In this document: piece by piece, positions 1 through 11,151 of the stretch
How positions within the stretch are numbered: the stretch's first letter is position 1
How the letters are laid out: every line of letters begins with the position of its first letter
Assembly: GCA_024760905.1 (NCBI GenBank)
Contig: CM045729.1
Coordinates: 55,719,080 to 55,783,079, forward strand
DNA from: Plotosus lineatus
Lineage: Eukaryota > Chordata > Actinopteri > Siluriformes > Plotosidae
DNA: 64,000 nt
Reading direction: 5' to 3'
Position numbers and translations under genes: made by a program
Notes under the pieces: model-generated
The model's database searches: none
The model's input: the letters and a program-made list of their open reading frames with translations, nothing else
Told to the model about the DNA's origin: nothing

Positions 1-104
1 TTTAGGATATTAAAACTAGTCTGGTCAACAAGGTATGACAAATAAAATGTGTTATTATAATAATCTCTTATTAGATAACTTATTTACTGAGAATTTACTC
101 ATTC

Positions 105-380
105 ACTCATTCATTTGCTGAACCACTTAATCTGCCACTTAATCTGATTAGGGTTGCGTGGAAGCTGAGTCCGAGCTCAGCCAACTCTGGGAAAAAGCAA
201 AGTACACTCTGAACAGCTTGCCAGTCTCTACAAACATTCACATTCACATCTAAGCGCAATTTGGAAAATCCAATTAGCCTCATGTGTATCTCTGAACAGC
301 GGTCAAAAACAGTAGAACCAAGTGGAAACCCACACAAGCACAGGAAGAACAGCAAACTCCACACTCAAGTCTAGGACCTT
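105..380 (-). repeat. V-SINE-like SINE, decayed copy
   Basis: Read on the minus strand it has remnants of the conserved central V-SINE segment (gagtttgctgttcttcctgt-like) and then a 3' tail like L2/CR1 LINE ends, closing in a tgaatgagtgaat-type short repeat at 105-116. It is well diverged from the better copies at 16907 and 39686, so it is old. Confidence 0.6.
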
Positions 381-423
381 CTTGCTGTAAGATGGCTGTG
401 AAAAACACAACACTGCCATGCAA

Positions 424-424
<1 letters not shown>

Positions 425-497
<73 letters not shown>

Positions 498-498
498 A
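425..498. repeat. (ATT)n-(ACT)n compound microsatellite
   Basis: About twelve att units pass directly into about eleven act units. It lies directly upstream of an L2-type tail fragment. Confidence 0.95.
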
Positions 499-504
499 TT
501 CAGA

Positions 505-632
505 AAGACCCTATGATGGCCTGGTGAGCTGTCCAGGGTTTACCCCAATCTCGCGCAGAGTCGGCTGAGATTGGAACCAGGACCCTAATTAGGAATAAAC
601 AGCTTTGAAAATGAATGAATGACTGAATGAAT
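505..632 (+). repeat. L2/CR1-type 3' tail fragment of a SINE
   Basis: It carries the 'gatggcctggtgagctgtccagg' type tail block, then 'gaccctaattagga', then repeated tgaa units. The same block ends the SINE-A L-tail copies and the V-SINE-like copies here. Its head is missing. Confidence 0.65.
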
Positions 633-769
633 GCATTCAGAAAAGTCACTGCATTTATTCATCTTTCAATAATTATTGGAAATATTTTATAGTTTACAAT
701 TAGTTATTCATTTATACATTAGGTTAAACACTAGATATTTATGTACTAATATTTTGAAATGTTGAAATG

Positions 770-1112
770 TTCAGTTCAGTTCATTTTCTGTACCTGCTTA
801 ATCCTAATTTGGGTCGTGGGAAGGCTGGTGCCCATCCCAGCCAACTTCGGGCGAGGGCAGAGTACACCCTGGACAGCTCGCATGGCGGAAACACGCTGAT
901 GACTTTGCAGCCTACTCTTTACGAAAGTCAGCAATGGTTCTTTTACATGCCTCACACCATAGACAGTGGGAAACATGGCCAGCCTTTGATAACCCAGTTA
1001 GCTGCACTGGGGGGGGGGACAGTGACAACCTTGTGTGCGAGTGGGACTCGAACACCCAATCTTTGGATCAGCGATCCAGCGCCCTATACCACTAGACCAC
1101 CACTGCCCCCAA
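770..1112 (-). repeat. SINE-A, L-tail, near full length
   Basis: On the minus strand: a tRNA-like head (gggggcagtggtggtctagt, B box ggttcgagtcc-like), a poly-C stretch, a body (cagctaactgggttatcaaa ... aagaaccattgctgacttt) and a tail resembling L2/CR1 LINE 3' ends. The A and B boxes fit a Pol III promoter. It is not a functional tRNA gene. Confidence 0.85.
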
Positions 1113-1526
1113 TGTTGAAAGGATATTTCTTAAAGTTTTTTTGTAATAGTATTATTGTTATCAACAAAAAATTTTTCAGGTTTTTTGTGCCAATTTTCTT
1201 CCTCTGAGACACAAAACCGGTCAACCACATCTTTTCAAAATGCTGCTCCTGCTGTGCAACAACAAAACATAATAGGCAGCATAATGCACTTGGATAGAAG
1301 CCCTATCTGCTGTTCTCCAGGAACTCGTGCTCACAGGTCCCCATGATTGGCTTGTGTCTTTGTGGCAGACGGGGGAAATATGAGTATACTATCTTTCTCA
1401 TTCTGAAAATATGACCTTGATTACTACCACAAATGGCAGCCTCATTTGAATTTAAATTTGCTGCAAACTGTAGAGAATTAAATGGTATATATTTGTCACA
1501 GAACACAGACTACAAATAAGATATTT

Positions 1527-1889
1527 GGGGCAGTGGTGGGCTGGTGGTAAGGTGCTGGATAACTGATCCTAAGGTGGGGGGGTTCAAGCCCCATTCTCAA
1601 CAGGTTGTCACTGCCACCCACCCCCCACCCCCATACAGCTAACTGGGTTATCAAAGGCCGGCCATGTCTCTCACTGTCTATGGTGTGAGGCGTGTAAAAG
1701 AACCATTGCTGACTTTCGACAATACTAGCTGCAGTAGTCAGCGTGATTCTGCCCTAGCGATGTCCTGGCGAGCTGTCCAGGGTGTACTCTGCCCTCGCCC
1801 GGAATTGGCTGGGATGAGTGCCAGTTTCCCCGCAAGCCTAATTAGAATTAAGCGGTTACAGAAATTGAATGAATGCATGAATGAATGAA
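1527..1889 (+). repeat. SINE-A, L-tail, near full length
   Basis: The order is the same as in the copy at 770-1112 but on the plus strand: tRNA-like head from 1529, C-rich linker, shared body, then the gatgtcctggcgagctgtcc block and a (tgaatgaa)n end. It lies about 50 bases from dgkh exon 11, in antisense orientation to the gene. Confidence 0.85.
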
Positions 1890-1941
1890 GACATTTCGGG
1901 AGGAGTGTTCTTGTTTTTCTATATAAGTGAGGTGTTTGTAC

Positions 1942-2081
1942 CTATCCAGCATCTTGGTGCTGGCTCGCTCCAGTTTCTCCAGTATCTGAGGGAGCTGTGT
2001 GTCATCATCACACGACGGCCCCCAGCCGAGAACACGTGCAAGATCGTTCCCCGTGCCTAGGGGCAACACACCCAGCTGGCA
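1942..2081 (-). CDS. dgkh: dgkh exon 11: DAGK catalytic domain, [10 protein letters not shown] segment
   Basis: Diacylglycerol kinase eta phosphorylates diacylglycerol to phosphatidic acid at membranes. This exon gives residues 436-481 plus two bases. It holds the catalytic-domain signature [15 protein letters not shown] and the family-typical [20 protein letters not shown]. The acceptor is ...GGGCAG and the donor is GTACAA; phase enters at 0 and leaves at 2, so the protein continues in an exon left of the window. The track of conserved residues is uninterrupted. The DGK-delta paralogue is very similar over this exon, so the paralogue call rests on other exons. Confidence 0.95.
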
Positions 2082-2165
2082 CTGCCCGTAATAGAAAAGA
2101 TCTTAAGTCGTTTCTTTCACAAGACTTTTCATTTATTTATAAGCTGTCTAAGAGCAGATGCCGAC

Positions 2166-2274
2166 CTGTTTGTGAAGGTTGAGTTTATCGATTTCGGAGA
2201 GTACCCAGCCGACACTGCCGTCTCCACCACATACAAGGATTCGGAAGTTATCAAACTTCTGAAACAAGCGTAGC
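2166..2274 (-). CDS. dgkh: dgkh exon 10: ATP-binding GGDGS loop of DAGK domain
   Basis: Residues 399-435. It contains the nucleotide-binding glycine loop (Gly415-Gly416-Asp417-Gly418-Ser419) in the context [20 protein letters not shown], the defining catalytic motif of diacylglycerol kinases. The acceptor is a good TTTTTCAG. The donor reads CAG|GTCGGC, which is weak beyond the GT. No better donor keeps the conserved HKQ|CQLG junction. Intron 10 to the next exon is only 84 bases and intron 9 is 126 bases, so exons 9-11 form a tight cluster. Confidence 0.95.
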
Positions 2275-2400
2275 CTGAAAAACATCACAAGAAAGATGTT
2301 CAGAGCTTTATGGCTTAAAAATTGCATTATTTAATTTATATTGGGAAAACAATATCCATATTGTATCTTGCTAAGTGAGGCCACAGGTAGCGTGACTCAC

Positions 2401-2563
2401 CCTAAATGAGGTCCACCATTGATTAGGTCGAAGACCTGAGCAGGGTTCAGTAGCTGTTTGAATCGTCGCAGAAATTTTACTCCCTGGTTGTCTCCACTTT
2501 TGGAATTAACAAAGACAAGAAGGGGGCTGGCACATGATGGGGGACAGGTGGCTTTCCAAAAGC
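2401..2563 (-). CDS. dgkh: dgkh exon 9: start of DAGK catalytic domain
   Basis: Residues 345 (split codon) to 399 (split codon). After the second C1 domain comes a linker with [10 protein letters not shown], then the start of the catalytic domain, [15 protein letters not shown], and [16 protein letters not shown]. The acceptor is TTTCTGAACAG and the donor is GTGAGT; phase goes from 1 to 2. An Ile stands in the [10 protein letters not shown] stretch where mammalian homologues, as I remember them, have Met; that is conservative. Nothing suggests a broken gene. Confidence 0.95.
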
Positions 2564-3084
2564 CTGTTCAGAAACCGAAAAAAATACGCTGAGTGAAAGT
2601 GCTTTCACAAGTATGAATCACTGAAACGCTTTATGCAAGCTTTTATAGTCTAATCAAGGTAAAATGGGTGTTACGCAAGGCCAATGACTAACAGCCTATT
2701 TAAGACAAGAAAAGTCTGAGTCATATTGTTTTGTTTTGCACCAAGATTATACAATTCCTTCCATCGTGCAGTACAGTATTTTACAAAAGCCTTTTTTTCT
2801 AAATTTGCTGTAGGTTTTTTATGACTTGTACATTATCAAGTCAATACAAAAAATTTTCAATTTCCAAACATTAGTTTTCCAGCACAAAACTTAAAAACAG
2901 CTGCATATTGTGTAAAAGGTCACTTTTCAGACAAACACAGAACGGAGGTTGTTGAGTTGTGCATACATATAGAAGCAAGAGACGCAATCAAAATCTCCAG
3001 GAGAACTCTGTGGGCTGGTTCTGCAAGATATTCTTACAGCTCATTACTTTGTAAAATTGCACAACTGTATATGAGAATAGAGAT

Positions 3085-3279
3085 GGTCACCGACTTACGT
3101 TCATCCGTTTTACGGATTTTCGATTTTACGTTTTTTGTTTTTTGTTTTTTTTAAAGGTCAAATTTTGAGTTTAGACATACCTACATAGTATGCTGAGGTA
3201 ATGACGCAATGACGTAATGTCGCTGCGTTCATTGTTTACAAACGACAGACTGAACGTGCCCCTCCTTCTTCCCAGTTCA

Positions 3280-3343
<64 letters not shown>

Positions 3344-3720
3344 TTATATAGCGTGTTACCCTTGTGTTAAGACGTCGTCTCTGTGATCTTTGTGTTTACA
3401 CTGTTTTGCGGACTTTTATAACCTTAAGCAAATATGGTTGGTCAGAATTGTAAGCCTACTAGCATGGGTGTAAGTCTCATACACAGAGATGAATTAACTA
3501 TCTGCTCAGATCAGTGCAATCTACCATGCATACTCAGTTAAGCAAAGACAGTTGTAAAATGAATGAAAAGGAACTCTCCGCTTTGCTGGTGATTCACATC
3601 AGTGCAGGCTGTGTTCTAAACGAGTTTAACGGCACCCTTGCTGACGAGAAAGACCGGAAGTATAACCCACAGCAAGTGCACTACTTTCGCAAGTACACTA
3701 CTTTATAGGACTTTATATAA
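3085..3720. mobile_element. Tigger-like DNA transposon relic with (AT)n insertion
   Basis: It opens with a ccgacttacgttcatccgtt block resembling the terminal 'ctacttacgaaa' ends of the better copies. At 3236-3260 'tttacaaacgacagactgaa' resembles, inverted, the interior of the element at 23108-24021. An (AT)n tract fills 3285-3340. The 64-codon ORF at 3514-3708 could be transposon-derived, but I do not recognise it. The boundaries are uncertain. Confidence 0.4.
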
Positions 3721-3733
3721 CCCATCCAAAGTG

Positions 3734-3798
<65 letters not shown>

Positions 3799-3945
3799 AG
3801 AGCAGTGAGCTGCAACACACTGTGGATCCTGGAGAGTTGCTCACTACTCCAGTAGTCATATATTTTTTTCCCACAGGTTCAGGAATTGAACCAGCGACCT
3901 TTCGGTCCCAAACCCGTTTCTCCAACCAAATGGCAATGGCTAATT
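3715..3945 (-). repeat. Decayed tRNA-type teleost SINE with (CA)n core
   Basis: It starts with 'taacccatccaaagtgaaca', passes through (CA)n at 3735-3796, then 'agagcagtgagctgcaacac' and a B-box-like stretch read on the minus strand (ggttcaattcctgaacc). A related piece lies at 48420-48545, so this is a dispersed repeat. Confidence 0.5.
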
Positions 3946-4002
3946 TGAGATACTGTCTTTACATAAAGTAAAATATAAAAAAAGGAAACACCCCCTCACA
4001 CA

Positions 4003-4016
4003 CACATACATACACA

Positions 4017-4102
<86 letters not shown>
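4003..4102. repeat. (CA)n microsatellite with (AAT)n border
   Basis: About 100 bases of mostly perfect ca repeats, interrupted by ta and cg units, run into (ataa)n/(taa)n at 4103-4140. Confidence 0.95.
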
Positions 4103-4104
<2 letters not shown>

Positions 4105-4263
4105 AAATAAATAATAATAATAATAATAAAAATAATAATAAAACCTGATGAAAATGGTACTACATCATTACAGGTGTGCAATCTAGGAGTTGTTGTACTT
4201 GTTATGTATAAAGTTGTCGGGATTTATTTTCAGATTTGTCTCATCACAAAATAAAAGTATATA

Positions 4264-5165
4264 CAGTTGGCCTGCTACTTACGAAAACCTCTGAATACAA
4301 AAAATCCAGGTTACAAAAAACATTTTCCTAAATTTTCACCCTCTATATACGAAACAATCTCTTCTTACGAAATAACAATGCGGGAGTTGCTCTCTCATTG
4401 GCTGTCTCCCAACATCCCGCCCCGCTGGCCTCCCATTGGCCAGGAGGGAGCTGAACTGTACCCATTCCTGTAACCATGCTTCCTGTGTGTCACACGCATG
4501 AAGGAAAGTTAAACAGGACTGTTGGCTCATGAGTTTTTTGAGAGTGATCATTATTTCATTATCCATCATGGACCCCTAGAAAGTGACACCGAAAGGAAGA
4601 ACCGGGCTCCGTTATCAATCGAAGTGAAGCAGGAGATAATAAAAAAATACGAAAGTGGGATGCGGTTGAGCGAAATAGCAAAGGAGTATGGCCAAAACCC
4701 CTCTACAATTGGGACGATATTGAAGCAGAAGGAGACCTTAAAAGCGGAGATACAGTGACGGAGGCGATTATTTCGGAACGATATTGAAGCAGAAGGAGGC
4801 ATTAAAAGCAGAGATCCAGTGACAGGGTAAAGGAGAGATGAACTGTTGGATCGTGAGTTTTTTTTGTAGTCATGGCAGCTTATTTGAGGAGGTCCAAATG
4901 AGCTGCGCCCCATCTCAAAAGCTTCGCATTCGGCCACGAAGCATTTTTGTGCACAGAAGTCAGTGGCGCCATAAATGTTCCGTGCACAGAATTCTCAGTG
5001 GGACAAGACCTCCGATCTTGCAAGAAAGCAAGTTAATATTGAATCCGGACCTCTGATCTTTTAAACAGGTAATTTCGCTTTAAGTACAACACCCCGTCTC
5101 AAAATCTCCGTCGGCTGCGCTTTGCATGTGGGTGGAGCCCGCATTCGGCAGAGCGCACCACTCAA

Positions 5166-5228
<63 letters not shown>

Positions 5229-5254
5229 CAGAGAGAGTTTTTTATGTGTGTGTC

Positions 5255-5309
<55 letters not shown>

Positions 5310-5624
5310 GAGACAGTGTTATGTGTGTGTGTGCATTAATAAAGAATGTTTAATAATGGTTTAATTAATAAATATGTTAATAAAATGGTTTAATATGTTA
5401 ATAAAATGTTTAAATGGTTTAATAAATAATTTTCTTTTACTTTTAACACATATTTCATACAAAATTGGTGTACTTTTATCATTTTTAAAGTGTTAATGGG
5501 GTAATCTTGGGAGCCTTGGAACGAATCACGCGTTTTACATGTAAATTGCGCCTCTACTTACGAAAACTCCAGGCTACGAAAAAGGCTCTGGAACGGATTA
5601 ATTTCGTAAGTAGAGGACAGACTG
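4264..5624 (+). mobile_element. Tigger/pogo-like DNA transposon, HTH remnant only
   Basis: Terminal inverted repeats (left from cagttggcctgctacttacg, right ending cgtaagtagaggacagactg) are flanked by TA on both sides, as expected for Tc1/mariner-pogo insertion. A reading frame ending at 4758 encodes a CENP-B/pogo-type helix-turn-helix (VKQEIIKKYESGMRLSEIAK, then EYGQNPSTIGTILKQKE) and then stops; no DDE catalytic domain is present. The interior carries (GA)n at 5166-5222 and 5267-5310 and an inverted-CCAAT block near 4398-4440 shared with 39545-40765 and 56088-56707. Confidence 0.8.
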
Positions 5625-5631
5625 TATATAT

Positions 5632-5985
5632 TCGTTCATTAAATTTCTAATCCACCTAATGCTAACTAGGGTTGCGTCAAGGCTGGCACCCATCTCAGCC
5701 GACCCTGGCTGAGAGTGGGAATACCTAGGACAGCACTCCAGGCCATCATACAGCTAAAACTCAAAAAGCCATTCACACAACTAAGGGTGATTTGAGACAG
5801 TCACATACATGTGACTACATGTGCATGTGTTTGGAATGTAGGAGGAAACCAGAGTGCCTAGAGGAAGCCCACACATGCCCACAGTGAACATGCATACTCC
5901 ACACAGAAATGACCAAAGCCTGGGAATCAAACTCAGGCCTTCCTGCTGTGAGGCGGACATGCTAACCACTGCGCCCTAATGTATG
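5632..5985 (-). repeat. V-SINE-like SINE, near full length
   Basis: On the minus strand: a tRNA-like head (gcgcagtggttagcatgtcc), the central conserved segment (gtgtggagtatgcatgttca), then an L2-type tail ending near 5632. Moderately diverged. It abuts the right end of the Tigger-like element. Confidence 0.75.
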
Positions 5986-6901
5986 CAATAATATTAATAT
6001 TTGGTAACACTGATAGCGTTCAACTGTGTATGATATTCATGACAACTGACATACACTAATATGTTTATAAAGTCGTCATCCAGTAAGCATCCAAATATAT
6101 TTTATGACATTTTCCAGTGTGAACCTCACAATCTAATTTAGAATGTTATGACAACTGATTTTGTTCTTTGTACTTTGGATACATCAGAGCAACATAACAA
6201 TGCTTCTGTAAAATGTCCGAGATCAAAAACACACTCATCCTGATTAACGGTAAGGAAACATTATAAATACCGCTGTCATTACAGTGCTGTGACTTTGTCA
6301 TAAATATTCTTGTAAGTAAAAATAAGACATACACTTTATCTGAGGGTCAAGCAAATACCTGCTATTGTAAATCATATATTCATGGTAATGTTAATTCGGG
6401 ATACAATACAGAGCCTCTTTTGTGAGAGTTACTCACATTTTTTGATTCACATCTTTTATATTATTTCTGTCATAAAACTATTAATAATATTGAGGGAGAT
6501 ACCTTTACGTATAACCAGATATGCCTTTGCAACTGTATATGTTTGTGTTAGCTGCCATTAAGGATTTATGTCGGTGTCATTTAGCCCCAGGAACACCACC
6601 CTTAAGTAAAGTAAACCAAACGTTTTTCCATCCCTAGCAGTCACAACCTGCAGACACCTACTTAGTTACATTAATGGGTCATTTTAAAATGTCAAGCCTG
6701 AATCTGAACAGTACAGTAAAGTGACTTTGTACAGGGCAGTGAAGCAAAGAAATAAGCCAAGAGACAAGAAGCGATTCGCTGAAATTAAAATAAAATAATC
6801 CTCAGGCTCTCCATCATTTTGCCTATTTGAATCACTTCTTGGGATTTTTTGTTTAAATTGATGCTAATTGAAGATTTTTAACTACAGGTTCCACGGTTTG
6901 C

Positions 6902-6904
<3 letters not shown>

Positions 6905-6977
<73 letters not shown>
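6905..6977. repeat. (GT)n microsatellite
   Basis: A nearly perfect gt tract with a single ag interruption. Confidence 0.95.
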
Positions 6978-6979
<2 letters not shown>

Positions 6980-7506
6980 ATGCTGGCTTATGATATCAGG
7001 ACTAAGGGAGCTTTCCCCCAGCAACAGACTGCATCAGAGTGGGGTGGGTTACACACTGGGCAGTCTGGACATACTGAACCCTACGCATGACACTAATCCA
7101 CCATATTTAAGAGAGACCTCATGGGTTTGATTTATTTCGTCTTTGTGTGCATGAGCATAGAAACATCAAGGTATGGATGTGCATCTCTACTACTCTCCCA
7201 CTGATGTGTTTATCTCTCGCTTGCTTCCCTTCCATCGTCCTATTTTTTTTTTCCCTTTCCTGTTTCTCCTCTCTCCTTCCTTCTGTCTGTTGGCCTTTTG
7301 CTTTGCTGTCTTATTGTTCTTGTTGTAATTTCAGCAAAAGACTGAGTCACTAAACTCATATACGGTCAAAGGCAGTTTCTGGCCAATGAAGATACGCCTC
7401 TATTACCCACTACCTATTTAGCAATGGGGAGGATATGTCTTGCAAAATAGGGATTGACAGATGAGGGGAAGCTCTTTAGTTATCCACACATGGTGAACGC
7501 ACATGT

Positions 7507-7551
<45 letters not shown>
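7507..7551. repeat. (CA)n microsatellite
   Basis: About 22 perfect ca units. Confidence 0.95.
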
Positions 7552-7554
<3 letters not shown>

Positions 7555-8639
7555 TCCTCAGAATTGTACAGCAAGTCAACGCTAGTTGCTTTGCTCTCAC
7601 TGCTCATATTCCTCCGACATATTACTGGTAAAGCAAACCAGCAATTAGACTAGAAACATAAATCCTTCTAGATGGATTCCCTGTCAGTTTTAATTGCAAC
7701 AAACACTGATGGCACAACAGATCTTGGCACGAGATCAATCAGCAGCTCTGCTTTAAAGAGTACTGATATTGGCCATCCTTACTTATCCTTATTTGTGTGT
7801 ATTTAATACATTTAAGCAGTACAGACACTTATTTTAACATAAATGACCATAAAAAGCACAAATAATAACAATTATTATCGCATAGATTTCTAGTATGAGC
7901 TAACCCAATGGCGAGCACTCATTTTTTTTCTTTACGGTGACATGAACTCGTTGGGCAGGTTGACCAGCACAAGGAAACAAGCAGCTGTATTCTGTGAGTG
8001 ACATTTTAGGTGATAAAAAAAAAAAAAAAACCTGTTCAAGAGGGAACCATGGCTAGCAATTCTGAGGTGTAAACTGTTAGTTATTGAACCAATGGGGGTG
8101 GGGGGGGGGGACTTGTGGAGACAGTGAAACATCACAATCTAGTGACTCTAAGGGTGAGAATGCTGCCAGAGATGTGTGTGACGGTAAATCCAAACTAGCT
8201 TCTTCAGTTAACATTTCGCCAACTCGATTTTCGTGTTGTCACATTGCTTAGGAACAAAAATAAATATTTTCTGCGATTACTACACTTCCTGTTTGTGCAG
8301 CTCAGTACTGGCTAATAATGTGTTACGATTCATAGGGTCAGTGACGGAGAAAAGCCAATTCAACAAGTTTGCGTCACTACCAGGCTGGAACAGCCACTCA
8401 GAAACCCATGTCTCTGAGCATGTCCATTATCCCAGCACTCAAGTGTAGACAAGGGGCAAGGACTGGTGTTGCCTGAAGGAACCACAGATGTCATAGGTCA
8501 TCATTTTAAAAAGCTTGTAAGATGAATTCACTACACGTACCCTTTAATGCTGACTTCACCTAAAGCTCATAACTCGGAAAGTATTAAAAGTTTTTTAGCT
8601 TCAAAAGACGATGTTCAGGGTGCAGTCCAACTGTCCACT

Positions 8640-9300
8640 ATCTTCTTCTTCTTCTTCTTCTTCTTCTTCTTTTCTTTTCGGCTGTTCCCTTCAGGGGTCG
8701 CCACAGCGAATCATCTGCCTCCATCTCATCCTATCCTCTGCATCTTCTCTTACACCAACTGCCTTCATGTCCTCCTTCATCACGTCCATGAATCGTCTCT
8801 TTGGTATTCCTCTAGGCCTTCTGCCTGGTAGTACCAACCTCAGCATCCTACTATCAATATACTCACTATCCCTCCTCTGTACATGTCCAAACCATCTCAA
8901 TCTAGCCTCTCTGACTTTGTCTCCAAAACGTCTTACATGTTCTGTCCCTCTGATGTACTCATTCCTGATTCTATCCATCCTTGTTACTCCCATAGAGAAC
9001 CTCAACATTTTCATCTCTGCTACCTCCAGCTCTGCCTCCTGTCTTTTCCTCAGTGCCACTGTTTCTAAACCATACAACATCGCTGACCTCAACACCGTCT
9101 TGTACACTTTTCCTTTCATTCTTGCCGATACTCTCCTATCACACATCACACCGGATACTTTTCTCCAACCATTCCAACCTGCCTGCACACGCTTCTTCAC
9201 CTCTTTTCCACACTCTCCATTGCTCTGGATTGTTGACCCTAAGTACTTAAAAACCTCCACCTTCCTTATCTCTGCTCCCTGTACCCTCACCGTTCCACTT
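8640..9300 (-). mobile_element. RTE-type LINE, 5'-truncated 3' end with (GAA)n tail
   Basis: On the minus strand an open frame of about 199 codons (9290 to 8691) encodes the C-terminal end of a non-LTR retrotransposon polyprotein: FKYLGSTIQSNGECGKEVKK, later RWFGHVQRRDSEY and MDVMKEDMKAVG. It ends in gccgaaaag-type sequence plus (GAA)n (ttc units at 8641-8670). The reverse-transcriptase core and endonuclease are absent, so it is dead. The frame is nearly the same as in the copy at 58010-58751, so both are fairly recent. The long ORF on the opposite strand is its shadow. Confidence 0.85.
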
Positions 9301-10568
9301 CTTCCTCACCGTGAAGTGTTTCGATGCTTCTTGATCTACTTTCCTCTAATCACTTTTCACTTGATTTATCTCCCTCTTTCTGCTTATTTGCACATTTCTC
9401 TATTTTTTTTATTTCTTAAACCGACCATTTTCCTTTCTTCTGTTCTGTCTTCCCCCACAATTAGATTCACTCTTTTTAAATTTCCCAGCTTAATTTTTTA
9501 TTTGTTATTATTTGTTTACTGTTTTGATTTTTTTGCGTCCTTCTACCCACCATATCTTTCAGGTACCTGCAAGTACCAGTGCAAATGAACGTCTCGCTCT
9601 GATTCACATTCCGGCAATAAAAGGAGAACCTACTTTCCTTTATGGGCTTTAAAACCAAATCAATAAAGGATGTCCTCAAAGACCGGAGCACACACACCCA
9701 CTCAACAACCCACACACATACACATACCATGAAGGAAACACAGAAGGTAACTTCCTAGTGAGCAGATCTATTTTTAGACATTCACATTACTACTATTCCA
9801 AATCCAATTTTATTTAGCCATCAATAATGAGAATGCAATTTCCTGGAAAACACACCTCCAGTAGCAAATGCACTAAGATGGCTGGTTGAGTAAACAGTCC
9901 AGGGACACAGCCTCCACATCAGGTTAGTAATGCCTCAAGGACAGGGAGGGGGGGGGGGGGGGACACAAAGGGAAAATCTAATGTTTGCTTTCATCTCGAA
10001 TTTTCCAAGCTCCTGGCCTATCACAGGCTATTATGTTTACATACACAGAAGACAGTGTGCTTGCAGGAGAAGTGACTTTCCATGTGGCACGGGCACAAGA
10101 CCGCTCACTCGAGAAGAGAATGGAAACAATGGGAAGGGATATCACAGCACACTGTGCTACTGTTTCTTAAATGAACACATCCTCCACATCCCTGATCTAA
10201 TCACAACCGGTCAGAAGGTCAAGGAAAGCGGTATTCGTCTTATCGCTGAGCGAGGGATTAGAAAACCAAATGACCTCCATCTACTCCAACAAAACACACA
10301 CAACTGCAGAAGCATACTCAATCAGAACCCATCAATGTACCGTCTTCTGCAATTACCATCAACCAGACCTCATGTTACCATGAAGAAAACTATGAAAGCT
10401 GTGCCTCCTTTTCTTTTGTTTTCATCTTCTCCATGAAAACTAATTTATTTACCTTCACTTCAGGATATGATTCAAAATAAATCTGTTCACATACAAAAGC
10501 TAGAACAAAAATCTAGTTATTGCAAAAGTTAGGGAAAAAGAAACCTTTAGTTATTATAAGAGACATAC

Positions 10569-10671
10569 CATCAGAGTCAATACTGTTGAGGGCAGTGGGG
10601 GGGATGATGGATACTTTGCACTGGCCGAGAGGACACTTGCGGGGGTAAAGGTCCGTGCAGGCTGTGTGTAC
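10569..10671 (-). CDS. dgkh: dgkh exon 8: end of second C1 domain
   Basis: Residues 311-345 (last codon split). It completes C1b with His312, Cys315 and Cys323 ([13 protein letters not shown]), then [20 protein letters not shown], the linker into the kinase domain. The acceptor is ...GTAACAG and the donor GTATGT; phase goes from 0 to 1. The form [12 protein letters not shown] fits DGK-eta better than DGK-delta as I remember those proteins. Confidence 0.95.
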
Positions 10672-11025
10672 CTGTTACGGCAGAAACATTCTCTGAGTTT
10701 CAGGAATAAATTTACTCCAAGGGCTGATTGATAAACACAGAAGGTTTAATCAACTAATAAAGAACAATTCTCTGTGTGCCCCCCCATCAAGTTTGAAGCT
10801 GTAAATTAGGGGTCTTCAATCTGTAATTATCTGTAAGGGGCCAGTGTGACTGCAGGCTTTCATTAAACCTCATCTCAGGCACAGCTGACCTTAGTGAAAA
10901 AATAAAATCAAGTGTGGCTTCTTCTTGGTTGGAACAAAAGCCGCCAGCCACACCAGCCCCATCTGGATAAGACTGAAACCCCTGTTTGAGGTTTCATGCT
11001 CAGGTAAAACACATTAAAACCTTAC
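10672..11025 (-). other. dgkh intron 7
   Basis: A 354-base intron between the two exons that share the second C1 domain. I see no clear repeat in it. Confidence 0.85.
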
Positions 11026-11151
11026 CATAGCTTTGCACCATAAACAGCGCCAATCCTGCAAGCGCAGCACGCTACCGCATGTTTTGTCACACACCGCACA
11101 CTTGGCACTGACTGGAAGGTTGCCCTCTAACCACTGATGCGGCATTGCAAT
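11026..11151 (-). CDS. dgkh: dgkh exon 7: first part of second C1 domain
   Basis: Residues 269-310, 42 codons, phase 0 to 0. Zinc ligands His273, Cys286, Cys289, Cys293-region, Cys304 and Cys307 follow the H-X12-C-X2-C-X14-C-X2-C spacing of C1 domains ([18 protein letters not shown] and [13 protein letters not shown]). The acceptor is CATAG, the donor GTAAGG. C1 domains of type II DGKs contribute to membrane and lipid association. Confidence 0.96.

Larger units (their letters stand above)
1..1941 (-). other. dgkh intron 11, partial (runs off left edge)
   Basis: The sequence left of the exon 11 donor has no further exon that I can recognise. It holds a V-SINE-like fragment, an (ATT)n(ACT)n microsatellite, an L2-type tail fragment and two SINE-A copies in opposite orientation. 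The remaining sequence looks unremarkable. Confidence 0.7.
2564..10568 (-). other. dgkh intron 8
   Basis: An 8.0 kb intron. It holds a Tigger-like relic, a decayed teleost SINE, a Tigger-like element with HTH remnant (4264-5624), a V-SINE-like copy, several (CA)n/(GT)n tracts and an RTE LINE 3' piece in the same orientation as the gene. I see no convincing unlisted exon. Confidence 0.75.

Noticed and set aside
1527..1600. tRNA-like segments with good A and B boxes (about twenty in the window)
   Set aside because: They are heads of SINE copies: they recur with the same body and tails, do not fold to complete cloverleaves with an acceptor stem, and differ at the anticodon.
2166..2274. dgkd instead of dgkh as the gene
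   Set aside because: Delta and eta are close over the kinase exons, but exon 1 ([12 protein letters not shown]), exon 2 ([13 protein letters not shown]) and exon 8 ([12 protein letters not shown]) favour eta as I remember these proteins. A tree with full-length fish delta, eta and kappa sequences would settle it; clustering with delta would refute my call.
8611..9588. 325-codon ORF on the plus strand
   Set aside because: It is the antisense shadow of the RTE LINE frame on the minus strand; its composition (Ser/Leu/Phe-rich) follows from that, and no known domain is visible.
9930..10436. 168-codon ORF on the plus strand
   Set aside because: Low-complexity start in a poly-G run, no recognisable domain, lies within dgkh intron 8 on the opposite strand; most likely chance.
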